This document shows, in pieces, positions 1 through 8,514 of a stretch of 24,581 bases of DNA. A model generated the notes under the pieces. It was not told the DNA's origin and did not search any database. It worked only from the letters and a program-made list of their open reading frames with translations. How positions within the stretch are numbered: the first letter of the stretch is position 1; each line of letters starts with the position of its first letter. The translations under genes were made by a program, and so were the position numbers. This DNA comes from Larix sibirica (Eukaryota; Streptophyta; Pinopsida; Pinales; Pinaceae), in NCBI GenBank assembly GCA_004151065.3, contig NWUY0300035730.1, forward strand, positions 14,485-39,065, given 5' to 3'.

Positions 1-4
1 CTCT

Positions 5-110
5 CAAATTAAGATGTTTCTTGTTATAATTCTATTTTACGTGGCAACTAATCTATTCAAATTATGATGTTTCTTGTTATAATTCTATTTTACGTGGCAA
101 CTAATCTATT
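5..110. repeat. 53-bp tandem duplication, two units
   Basis: Units at 5-57 and 58-110 are identical except for one A/T difference near the seventh base. Each contains the string gatgtttcttgttataattc. The near-identity implies a recent local duplication. No gene is visible in the surrounding 1-278 stretch, which is otherwise AT-rich and featureless. Confidence 0.95.
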
Positions 111-278
111 GTGAGGGTTACTCATGATTATGTATGATCCTTATTGTTGATGTTTTCTTTCCTATTTTCATTTTTATTGTTTATAGGTCTAATTAATTAT
201 GGAATTTTTTTTTAAGAAAAAATCATTATATTTATATTTCTAAGAAGTAAATCAAAATATGCATTTTTTAATCCTTAA

Positions 279-296
279 TAGACTTAAATCCTATCA
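279..296. repeat. Left target-site duplication of the plus-strand LINE
   Basis: The string tagacttaaatcctatca here matches 7008-7025 at 17 of 18 positions (T285 versus C7014). The right copy directly follows a short A-rich tail, as expected for target-primed reverse transcription. Two further A residues precede both copies, so the duplication could be 20 bp, but those As cannot be told apart from the tail. Confidence 0.88.
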
Positions 297-365
297 TGAT
301 TTATTTTTCGCTTTGCTTTTCCATTGTTTGCTCTGCTTATCCTTGCACCTTGCTCCTTGTCCCTC

Positions 366-1692
366 ATGGTCGAGTATCCAGCTCCTGAGCTAGGGGAGAA
401 CCCATACCTTGAAGCTTTCCTTCGATGTTCCATCTCTTTGGTTGTCGGGTCAGCCCCCAATCCCGGAAATGCTCAGGATTCTCGCTTTGTCAAACTTTCT
501 TTGGCTCTAGAGGTTAAAATATCCACGACATCGTCCAAGCATAAGATCATCGTGCTCTTGGATCAAGTATTGATCGGGCACTTCACTGGTATGTGGCCCT
601 CGCCAAAAACTATTGAAGCTTGGCTCAATAAAAACTGGAGACCGTTAATCAAGGGGGAAGTCACCCAGAATTTTTGTGGTAAGGGTTTTTTTGTCTTCCT
701 GTTCGAACATAAAGAGGACAGAGACCTGCTATTTCGAAGTGACCCATACTTTATCGGGCCAAGAGGAATTCCTCCTTTGATCCAGAGAAAGATATCCCCT
801 CCGCCATGCCGGTTTGGGTAAAATTCCCTCACCGTCCTTTGCACTACTGGGGGATGAAGACCTCTGGTCCATAGGTAATGTGCTAGGGAAATATATCGAT
901 AGCACTGAAGTTAGACCTCCTCTTTTCTCCTGCGCCCATATCTATGTGGAAGTTGATTTAGAAAAGGGTCTTACATAAGAGATGAACCTTTCAATGGATG
1001 GCTAGAATCATCTCCAAAAAGTGGACTATGAATAGATTCCATTCAAGTGCAATGTCTTCCACGAGTATGGGCATTTTTCCAAAGGATGCCCCCCAAGAAA
1101 GGAACAAGAGGAAGAGAAATAAGAAGAAGGGGAATGGAACAAGGTAACAAAAAGGGGGAAGAAAAGGCCAACCCCATCCGTAGCATCATTGCCTCAGGAA
1201 GTTCAGCTACAGAATCTAAACCATCTCCCGGTAATTTCTTCCAAAAAAATATTTCAATTTTTAGAAACACCAGATGCAGGACTGAAAGAAGAAGGAGAAA
1301 TAAGAGAAGAAAACCCTATAAACGGGGGAGGAGACCACTCGGTTTTGGAGGAAATCAGACATAAGGAGAATTGTGCCCCCACTCTGCCTGAAAACCCCAT
1401 TATTGAAGTTAGATCAGATCAAGCTAGGTTATAATCCTTTGGCTCGGTGACAAGATCTAGATCAAAATCCTACCAAGAGGAGTCCTTTAACTACAAGGAA
1501 GAAGTAATGGAGTCCACTGGAAAAAAGGGGAGAAAACCCAATAGAACACATAGAGAAGAACAAGTTGAAAAGGAAAAGGTGGAAGGGAAGAAAACCTTTC
1601 TAGAGAAGCATATAAGACCTTTATCTAAGCAACATGTGGAAGCATGTGAGAACTTGAAGGCCAATCCCCTCCCTCATCCAGCTAAGAAATAA
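366..1692 (+). pseudogene. LINE ORF1 remnant: DUF4283-like RNA-binding protein with zinc knuckle
   Basis: ORF1 proteins of plant LINEs bind the element RNA and form the ribonucleoprotein used in retrotransposition. The first ATG is at 366; the open frame reaches back to a TTG at 324. The N-terminal part (residues about 30-150) matches the DUF4283 pattern, with LIGHFTGMWPSP and GFFVFLFEHKEDRDLLF. The frame then shifts near 770 and again near 850, after which FDPEKD, VWVKFPHRPLHYW and IGNVLGKYID continue the domain. A zinc knuckle at 1048-1089 reads CNVFHEYGHFSKGC: C, H and C of the CX2CX4HX4C motif remain, but the second cysteine is Phe (TTC at 1057). A basic tail with EWNKVTKRGKKRP follows. 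In-frame stops lie at 976, 1033, 1120 and 1432. The terminal TAA (1690-1692) shares its last A with the ORF2 ATG. Confidence 0.85.
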
Positions 1693-2521
1693 TGCAGATA
1701 CTCTCCTATAATTGTAGAGGGTTGGGGGTAAGTCAAAACTGGAAGCAGTGAAGAACATGATTAAAAGAGAAAACCTCTCAATCCTTTTGATCCAAGAAAC
1801 TAAGATGTCTGAGGAGGATAAACTAACCTTGATGAAAAAAATATGGAATAATAGTGAAGGAGCCTCCGTAGGAGCGGTTGGTAGTTCCGGAGGAATCTCA
1901 ATCTGGTGGAACAAGAACAGATTTAGTCCCTCTATGAAACAGAGAAACTCCAACTGGTTAATGATAGAGTTGGAAGACAAAGAAGAGGATAAGAAGCTCA
2001 AACTCCTCAACGTTTATGGGCCTACTTTGTACAATAAGAAACTCGAATTCTGGTGCTCCCTTGACGACCTTAGAAATGAAGATTTACACACCCTTGCAAT
2101 AGTGGTTGGAGACTTCAACACGAAAATCATAGCCAGCGAAAGGCATGGAGGATCGAAGGTCAAAGATCCTTTCAGGGAGAAACTAGAGTACGTACTAGCC
2201 TCTTGGGAACTTACTAATATCAAACCAAAAAAAGGAATTTATACATGGAATAATCGAAGAATTGGACCGGGAAACATTGCAGCTCGTCTCGATATATTCT
2301 TGGTAAGTAGCTCTTTTCTTCATAATTCAAGCATTCCCTCTTCTCGTATTCTTCTCTATGTAGTTTCGGAACATAGACCAATCCTGCATGAATTTTTACT
2401 CCTCAAGAACTTAGGACGCCTCCCCTTCAAGTTTCTCTCACTATGGACAAAAGAGGAAGTCTCCAATCCGGTCTCCAAGGCGTGGAATGTCTTCATTTGG
2501 GGTACCCCCAATTTCATCTAG
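1692..2521 (+). other. ORF2 AP-like endonuclease domain (degenerate)
   Basis: Motifs in order: SYNCRGLG, LLIQETKM (the conserved Glu), SIWWNKNRF, LLNVYGPT, VVGDFN (2108-2119), TWNNRR, RLDIFL and SEHRPI. In this family the last motif is normally S-D-H; here the Asp codon reads GAA (2369-2371), a D-to-E change at a catalytic position next to an intact His. This domain nicks target DNA to prime reverse transcription. Confidence 0.85.
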
Positions 2522-2635
2522 GAACCAAAATTAAGAGCAACTAAAGTAGCAATCAAGGTTTGGGCCAAAAGTAGAACTACCATCAGTAAAAGAAAATCCA
2601 TGGTGCAAAAATAGCTTGGTAATCTTCAAGAGGCC

Positions 2636-4340
2636 ATGGAGACTTGTGGTATAATAGAAGACCACCTCAAAAGAGAACAAGAGTTGCAAGAGAAAGTGCA
2701 GGATTATGAAAGAAAAGAAGAAGAAGAATGGAGGATTAAATCTAGAAGCTTATGGCTTAAGGTTGGGGATCAAAATACCAATTATTTTCACAATCAACAT
2801 AAAGAAAGAATGAGATGCAACACCATTCTTGAGCTGGATAATGAAGTACAAGGGGTTCTGACCACTGGTGCTTAGATAAAAAATGTAATTTTTAAACATT
2901 ATAGCTCTCTATATGTTGAAAAGGATGAGTTGGATGATTCAATCTCTGACTTCTTTTGTTCAGGAATCCCTAAACTTGTAAACAGTCAAGTAAATGAGGA
3001 CATGGTCAAGAAAATATCTGAGGAAGAGGTAAGAGTGGCTATTTGGTCCCTTCACCCCAATAAATCCCCCGGGCCAGATGACTTTCCAATCAACTTCTAC
3101 ATAAGATTTTGGAATGTTAAAAAATGAGACTTATGCAGGATGATGAAATTCTCTTTGGGGAGAGAGAAGTTGGGAGGCACAACTAATTATTCTTTCATTG
3201 CCCTTATTCCCAAATATCAGAAGCCCACTTCTTTGAACAGGTATCGGCCAATTTATTTATGCAGTGCTTCTTACAAGATTCTAACCAAAATTATTGCAGG
3301 CGGGCTCAAGAAGATCCTCCCGAATCTCATCTCGGAAAACCAAGGAGGATTTGTGGCTGGTCGAAAAATTACGGATAACATTGTTATCGTGCAATAATCC
3401 ATCCATTCAAGCTATTGTAGGAAGGAAAAATGGATGGCCATCAAACTGGACTTAGCCAATGCTTTTGACAGGGTAAGGCACAACTTTCTTTTCAAAATCC
3501 TGCACTCTTTTGGATTTTCTTCTCTCTTCATAAAATCGATCAGGGCTTCAATTGGTGGACCTTATATCTCCCCTTTGTTCAAAAGGAGACATATTGGATT
3601 CTTTAAGGCTTCACAAGGCCTTCAACAGGGTTTCCCACTCTGTCCCTTTTTGTATATATTAGCAGCGGAGGCCCTCAGCACAAAACTAAATAGTTTTTTG
3701 GTCTCTAGAATTATCCCTGGTCTATCCATTGTTAGGGGTGTTAAGCCGGACAATCATGCTCAATTCACTGATAATACTTTCTTTCTCGGAAAGGTTTCCA
3801 TTGATATAGCTTTTTTTTTTCTAGAACCCTCTCAGACTTCCTCAACATCTTGGGGGGGGAACAAACATAGGGAAATTTTGTATCTACACTTGGAAGTGCC
3901 CAACTAGAGTAAATGTAGCCATATATAGAAAGTGGGCTTTAAGGTGATCGGGAAGTGGAACTTGTTCAAGTATTTGGGCATCCCCATCTCTCTTAAGGTA
4001 AAGGTTGAAGGATGGGGGGACGTGGTCACCAAAATTAAGAATAAAGTGTAGTCTTGGGGTGCCAAGTGGTTGAATCTAGCTAGGAAAATTACTTTAAATA
4101 AATTTGTTCTCAACTCTATGCCCATCTACATAAGCTCCATGCATCTTGCTCCTTTAGGAGTGATGAGCGAAATAAGGAAGGAAATGAGAAAATTATTGTG
4201 GTAAGGAGGTCTCAAAGGTGGGAATAAATTTCGCCTAATTAAATTGGAGACTGTGAGACGTGAGAAGAATCACGGAGGGTTGGAAATAAGGGAGTCGTGA
4301 CTGGTTAACATAGAGATGGGGGCCAAAATATTATGGAGGA
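2636..4340 (+). other. ORF2 reverse transcriptase domain (degenerate)
   Basis: The N-terminal linker has SRSLWLKVGDQNTNYFH. Then come SLHPNKSPGPDDFPINFY (finger), FIALIPK, NRYRPIYLCSASYKILTKII, NQGGFVAGR, motif A KLDLANAFDRV (Asp codon 3449-3451 intact), motif B ASQGLQQGFPLCPFLYI, and motif C FTDN at 3764-3775. Motif C is normally F-A-D-D, so the second catalytic Asp is Asn. The thumb and linker follow in another frame with YLGIPISL, WGAKWLNLARKITLNK, PIYISS and GAKILWRML. Stops at 2873, 3125 and 3395, and several after 4000, break the reading frame. Confidence 0.88.
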
Positions 4341-4859
4341 TGCTCACAGGGAAGAATGAGTGGTGGAAATAAATAATCATCAAAAAATACATAAGGGATA
4401 GCAGACTTCAATGTGTAGATAAATATTTCTCAAGATTAAGAACGAAAATATGGAACCTCTACAAGGCTTCGACCCTAATTATTGACGACAATATGTATTG
4501 GATACCAAATAGTGGAAGAAGAATCAATATATGGGAGACGGGAACCTGGGCTTCCCTCCTCTAAAAGATAACGATTCTTTCAATGAGATCCGTCTTTGGA
4601 TTCAAGAAAATGACATTTTCAAGATCTATGACCTCTCCTCTTGGGATGATAAAGGGAACTGGTCAAGATGGAAGGAACTAGATCCACCTATAAACTTATG
4701 CAGCAGTCTCCAAGATCTCTTTATTTTTCTCAATAGTAGGGCACCTCTAAACGCCCACGATAAGGACACAAGAGAGTGGGGTGATAATGGAAATTATAGG
4801 GTAAAGGATGGATACAAGACTATTCTCTCTAACACCCTTGGACTGTTGGAAGATGGGAT

Positions 4860-5045
4860 ATGGAAGAAAGTTTGGTTCTACAACTCAGTGCTTTAACCTG
4901 GCTTCTTGCTAAGGAGAAAATCCTCGCTGTGGAAAATCTTAAGAGAAGAGGCAATGTTGGCCCAAGCAGGTGTGTTCTTTGTAAAATTCAAGAGGAATCA
5001 ATTATTCATCTTTTTTTGAAGTGCATCTTCATTCAAAAAGTCTAG
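4860..5045 (+). other. ORF2 zf-RVT zinc-binding region
   Basis: The segment reads WLLAKEKILAVENLKRRG, then CVLCKIQEESIIHLFLKC, preserving the CX2CX8HX4C spacing typical of zf-RVT domains in plant LINE reverse transcriptases (first Cys codon 4971). It is one frame off from the preceding segment (4531-4896), which has WYR-type linker features such as IWKKVW. A stop at 5043 follows. Confidence 0.85.
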
Positions 5046-5459
5046 GAAGAAATGACCGCTGAGCTAGAGATCAACCTAGCCCTCCCTAATCAGATACATG
5101 GTTTCTTCAAAGGATGGGGAAACTTCTACCCCGACCCAAATGCCAAGAAAAAAACACTAGCCAACCTCTAGAACGCTCTCCCTAATTATGTTAATTGGAA
5201 AATATGGCTTACAAGAAACAAGGATATCTTTGAAGGGAAACCATCAGATCTTGGGGAAAATAGCCAGGAAAGACAAACTCCAGATGAAGGAACTCATTTC
5301 CTCTCTGGGATGGCATCTCAAGAAGGATCCACTGTCTCCCTCAGAATCAGTGTGGGTCTCGAACTTCCTTGATTGGAGCTATCTTCAGTCCAAACCTTTC
5401 TCCATTCCCTCCCGAGCCTTGAATTTTTCTCAATCAGAGTTTGAGGCATGGACAAAACA

Positions 5460-5890
5460 TCAGAATCAGCTGGATTTCTTCTTTAACGAAGCCTTGAAAT
5501 GAAATCCAGCGGTGGAAGGTGCAGGAGGGATCGTCTATGATCCTGGAGGAATCAAGCTACTCCAGTATGCATGGGGTATCGGAAGGAGAACCAACAACCA
5601 AGATGAATGGGTTTCCTTGTTGCAGGGGGTGCAATCAATGACCTCTCTGCATTATGATTCCTTTTTTGTTTTTGAATATTCCAAGATTGTCATCTCGAAA
5701 ATGATTAGTACCAGAAAGGACACATTAAGAACCTGAACATGATCCAAAAAAGAATCCTATCATTCATCTATGACATCAATAGAATACACTTCTTTCACAT
5801 CCCGAGACACAATAGTAAGGTGGTGGACTTATTAGCTAACCAAGGAACTAAATTAAAGCAGGGTTATATAGTTGTGAATAAAGACCCCCC
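5460..5890 (+). other. ORF2 C-terminal RNase H domain (degenerate)
   Basis: RNase H removes template RNA from the RNA:DNA hybrid. Recognisable pieces are GAGGIVYDPGG, RTNNQDEW (catalytic Glu kept), VFEYSKIVI and IPRHNSKVVDLLANQG. The opening D-G-A-S-K-G-N-P type motif has become NEALK-stop-NP (TGA at 5500-5502), and the usual G-D-S-K has become EYSK, so two of the acidic residues are lost. A frameshift separates 5736 from the 5739 frame. The ORF ends at the TGA at 6000-6002. Confidence 0.82.
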
Positions 5891-6066
5891 TAATTTAAAT
5901 GGACCCATTGCTACTAATCCTCTATCCTATCTTCCTTCTCATGAGGATGAACATGTATCGACCCCTTCACTCCCTCTTGATAGGTGGATTCCATGTTGTT
6001 GAATTCATTAAAGACCACTTACGGACAGTCTCGTCAGTAGCTAATACCCGTCACACTGGTTTGAAG

Positions 6067-6751
6067 ATGAAGGCACACGAAAGAAAGAAGCTCCCTCGAG
6101 GCCCATGTTCGCATGAGCCGAAGTTAGTAATTTCCATGGGATGGATGTGGTTATATCATATATTTCCTAGATTTGAAGCCATTTCTTTTGAGACTCCTTT
6201 GCACTTAGGTATTGGAGCCCTCCTTCCTCTTCGCCCCCCCTATGTCCACTTTAGAAGAGTAATCATGGACAGATTCCTTGGTGAACTCCAGGAAATAAGG
6301 TTTTTGCACCAGCACATCAAGAAGAACATTTGTAGCTCGTTTGAGATGGCTTAGGCTGCACTGGAGGAGTGCAGACAAACTGGTCTTGACATCTCCCACA
6401 TGGACACTCACTTGGAGGATGTCAAATATAATGCTCGAGTCCATTCTGAAAATATTGAAGAGTTGAAGAAAGAGGTAAAAAGAATCAAAGATTTTCAGAT
6501 AGCTAACTTTGAAGGGATCAAACAATTCATGTTCACATTGAAGGGTCAGTTGTTTGATACTCTTAATAGCGGGAACGAAAAAGCCTGACCACCGCCTGGC
6601 AATGATGGAAGAGATTTTGTATGATTTAAATTTTGAAATTGGGAAGCTGACTAAGAAATGGGACTCCAAAGGCCCGTGGGATTGGAGTTCCTTAATGGAC
6701 GACGAGACCCCTCTGCAAGCAAAAACTGCAAATGCCCAGAACCAGGAATGA
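6067..6751 (+). pseudogene. Possible third LINE ORF, coiled-coil protein, downstream of RNase H
   Basis: One frame stays open from ATG 6067 to 6588 apart from a TAG at 6352-6354, then continues after a one-step frameshift near 6570 to a TGA ending at 6751. The readable protein has a short N-terminal stretch (MKAHERKKLPRG), then heptad-like helices: FLGELQEIRFLHQHIKKN, MDTHLEDVKYNARVHSEN, IEELKKEVKRIKDF. Its tail is acidic and Trp-rich (WDSKGPWDWSSLMDDE). It lies inside the target-site duplications, so it belongs to the inserted unit. I do not recognise a family. It could be a genuine third ORF of this LINE lineage, a captured host segment, or chance openness in the 3' UTR; the heptad pattern and the continuation through a single stop favour real coding ancestry. 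Confidence 0.5.
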
Positions 6752-7007
6752 AGCCATAGCCTCTCTCTATTTTTTGTTAGATTTTTTTTTGTATAAAGCT
6801 ATGTAATCAATATGATAGGATATATATTGTTAAAGGAAGAAGTTTAGGAATTTTAAAATACACTGCTACAATTTTTTACCAGTTTCAGCTCTTACCCCTG
6901 GAGGACATTTTCCCAGGAATTTGGCTCACCCTTCATGGAAGGGAATTTTGTACTCTATACTCTTTTTTAGTATACTTTCAATTTCGCATTCTTGTTAAAA
7001 CAAAAAA
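6752..7007 (+). other. LINE 3' untranslated region and A-rich tail
   Basis: This is non-coding, T-rich sequence ending in ttcttgttaaaacaaaaaa just before the right target duplication. The short, interrupted A tail is typical of plant LINE 3' ends. No hairpin or terminator was recognised. Confidence 0.75.
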
Positions 7008-7025
7008 TAGACTCAAATCCTATCA
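7008..7025. repeat. Right target-site duplication of the plus-strand LINE
   Basis: The string tagactcaaatcctatca matches 279-296 with one mismatch and sits directly after the A-rich tail. From 7026 to about 7340 I see only AT-rich sequence with no gene. Confidence 0.88.
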
Positions 7026-7339
7026 ATCTCTCTAGAGCTAATTTCTTCTAAAATCTAGAGCCTAAAACTACATAATATAGTCATCTACTAACCCACCAAA
7101 AACGAAAAACAACAAAAAGCAAGATTATTGTAGTATCCAAGACCACTACTTCCAACAAAAAGTATCTCAAGATTACAAATAGATGAGAGTTACACTCTCA
7201 CTACGTTCATAAAAACAATTATATAGTAGCACTAGACCAACAAAAATACTAACCATAAGACCCCCTTCATACAAATTTCTTGCAATGGATAGCTAGAGAG
7301 TGCCCTCTTGAATTCTTGTTCAAGTTAGGTGCCCTCCTT

Positions 7340-7700
7340 TAGCAATATTCTTTAGATAACGTATTTTCCTACATATTAAATTCTCGATATAAATGAGTGA
7401 AAGAGATAGAATCAAAGGAATCCATTAGCTCCTAGGCTATATTCATGATTTCCTTGAGGCTTAAGTTTCTTATGCAATATTACTGATTTGTCACTCAATC
7501 AAAATTTTGGAATCTTTAAAGACCTAAATATTTTTTACAAATCATTCTTAATATGCTTATTTAGTAGGATCCATAGTGCATATATTTTAGCATTGTTATT
7601 AGGGGAAAACCTTTTTATACAAGAAAAAAATTGTTTCTCTCCATTCAGTCAGAATTCCTACCTTTTCCATCATTTCCCAAAGTTTTGTTACGGGAATTAT
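7340..7700 (-). pseudogene. Decayed retroelement RNase H fragment
   Basis: On the minus strand, motifs typical of the RNase H domain in plant LINE-like polyproteins appear in the right order but across frames: NFGK near 7673-7685 (from a G-N-P-G-K type motif), NNNAKIYALW at 7571-7600 (the N-N-x-A-E element, with Glu now Lys), and FTHLYREFN at about 7376-7402 followed by ENTLSK (from H-x-Y-R-E-x-N-x-x-A-D-x-L-S-K). Several stops intervene. It is more decayed than, and not the same family as, the neighbouring plus-strand LINE, which probably inserted beside or into this older element. Confidence 0.6.
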
Positions 7701-7844
7701 ATTGAAGGCTTTATAAAACTAGACAAGGGATTGTATTGAAGGTTTTAAAAAACAAGACAATGGAAACATAACTAGTATTTCCTACTTCTCCCTTGTTCTT
7801 TGTCAAAAACAACTATTTCCTACTTCTCCCTTGTTCTTTGTCAA
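7700..7844. repeat. Two short local tandem duplications
   Basis: An imperfect 34-bp unit starting tattgaagg occurs at about 7700 and 7734. An exact 31-bp unit beginning tatttcctacttctcccttg occurs at 7776-7806 and 7814-7844, separated by 7 bp. Both look like replication-slippage duplications. The stretch 7845-8070 holds no gene that I can recognise. Confidence 0.85.
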
Positions 7845-8078
7845 CAACTCTAAGAGTTACCAAATGGTTACTGGTTAAAATGTTTTGGTTGAAAACTAGC
7901 ATGAGAAGGAGCCTTGACATTGTTTTCTTCTACCTATTTACTTATTTCCGCTATCTAGAATGGTGCCAAATAGCTTGGAAAAGAGCCCAGTGACCATGAT
8001 AGTTATGTAGCTTATCACATTATTTATTTCACCACATTTGTCAATAGATATTTCTAAATTGATAAGATCTTAGTGAAT

Positions 8079-8160
8079 TAGCTCAAGTGGTTCGAACAAA
8101 ATGTTCCAAGGAAAGTTCATCATGAGGTCTCTAGTCTAATCCCACTGAGGTTCAAGTTTG
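8079..8160 (+). other. Possible tRNA-derived SINE head
   Basis: TAGCTCAAGTGG at 8079-8090 is a close match to an RNA polymerase III A box as seen in plant tRNA-derived SINEs. Downstream are a B-box-like agtctaatccc at 8133-8143 and ggttcaagttt at 8149-8159. Spacing from the A box to the first candidate is plausible for a SINE. No poly(A) or poly(T) tail or target duplication was found, so the boundaries are unknown and the call is tentative. Confidence 0.3.
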
Positions 8161-8253
8161 ACTAAGTCTCATGAGATTGTCTTTGGAATATTGAAAAAAT
8201 ATTACTTTGTTGACATGAATGAAACCCATTCCCTAACAATCATGTCATATATC

Positions 8254-8505
8254 TCAATTGAAAATATCCTTGAAAAGTGCATGTAAAATTGAATCTCTCC
8301 ATTTGACCATTTCATCTATTAAGCCTTGAGGATTATATGTGTTTCCATTGGCAATAAGCTTAATGCATATCTCTTTTTTTCGAAATAATTTTGTTCCATT
8401 TCAAGAGAAAGTTGCGTTGGAATCCTTTCCCTTAATCCCTTTCTCATAGAGTTCATATACATATGTTATTGTTTCCTCCTCATTTGTTGAGAGTAGTGAG
8501 GTGCT
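8254..8505 (-). pseudogene. Exon-like unrecognised coding fragment with one internal TGA
   Basis: The minus strand reads 83 codons with a single TGA at 8401-8403 before the terminal TGA at 8254-8256. Upstream of the first codon lies ttgtag after a C-rich tract, resembling a splice acceptor. The encoded segment is hydrophilic and balanced in composition, including TNEEETITYVYELYEKGIKG before the stop and LFRKKEICIKLIANGNTYNP after it. No family was recognised. It may be an exon of a decayed host gene or part of a transposon gene. Evidence is limited to openness and composition in an AT-rich stretch where stops are frequent. Confidence 0.3.
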
Positions 8506-8514
8506 CTACAACCT

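Larger units (their letters stand above)
1692..6002 (+). pseudogene. LINE ORF2 remnant: endonuclease, reverse transcriptase, zf-RVT, RNase H
   Basis: ORF2 encodes the enzymes that nick the target, copy the element RNA and remove RNA from the hybrid. The start is ATG 1692, giving MQILSYNCRGLG, the usual N-terminus of the AP-like endonuclease. A frameshift near 1730-1745 moves the frame; one frame then stays readable from 1748 to about 3830, interrupted by stops at 2519, 2612, 2873, 3125 and 3395. Later parts jump frames around 3830-3930, 4530, 4890, 5045-5190 and 5736. The full span of about 1,437 codons fits a complete plant LINE ORF2, so decay is by point changes and small indels rather than truncation. 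Domains are listed separately. Confidence 0.88.
297..7007 (+). mobile_element. Full-length but inactivated plant L1-type LINE
   Basis: A 6.7-kb non-LTR retrotransposon bounded by target-site duplications at 279-296 and 7008-7025. In order it holds a short 5' leader, ORF1 (DUF4283-like domain and zinc knuckle, 366-1692), ORF2 (endonuclease, reverse transcriptase, zf-RVT, RNase H, 1692-6002), a third coiled-coil-like frame (about 6067-6751) and an A-rich 3' tail (6997-7007). Plant L1 elements with RNase H in ORF2 are well known, so the two main ORFs are assigned with confidence. Each ORF carries several stops or frameshifts and several catalytic residues are changed, so it cannot mobilise itself. 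The single mismatch in the target duplication suggests moderate age. It inserted into older sequence that already held a minus-strand retroelement remnant, now at 7340-7700. Confidence 0.92.

Noticed and set aside
1047-1364. 105-codon Arg/Lys-rich plus frame as a separate basic protein.
   Set aside because: It overlaps the LINE ORF1 tail in a different frame; the ORF1 frame carries the zinc knuckle and the expected basic tail.
5899-6066. Extension of the third LINE ORF upstream to 5899.
   Set aside because: This part overlaps the well-supported ORF2 C-terminus in another frame and reads as hydrophobic, low-credibility protein, so the candidate start was placed at ATG 6067.
6205-6669. 154-codon minus-strand frame.
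   Set aside because: It is antisense to the coiled-coil frame, shares its codon structure, and shows no independent motif.
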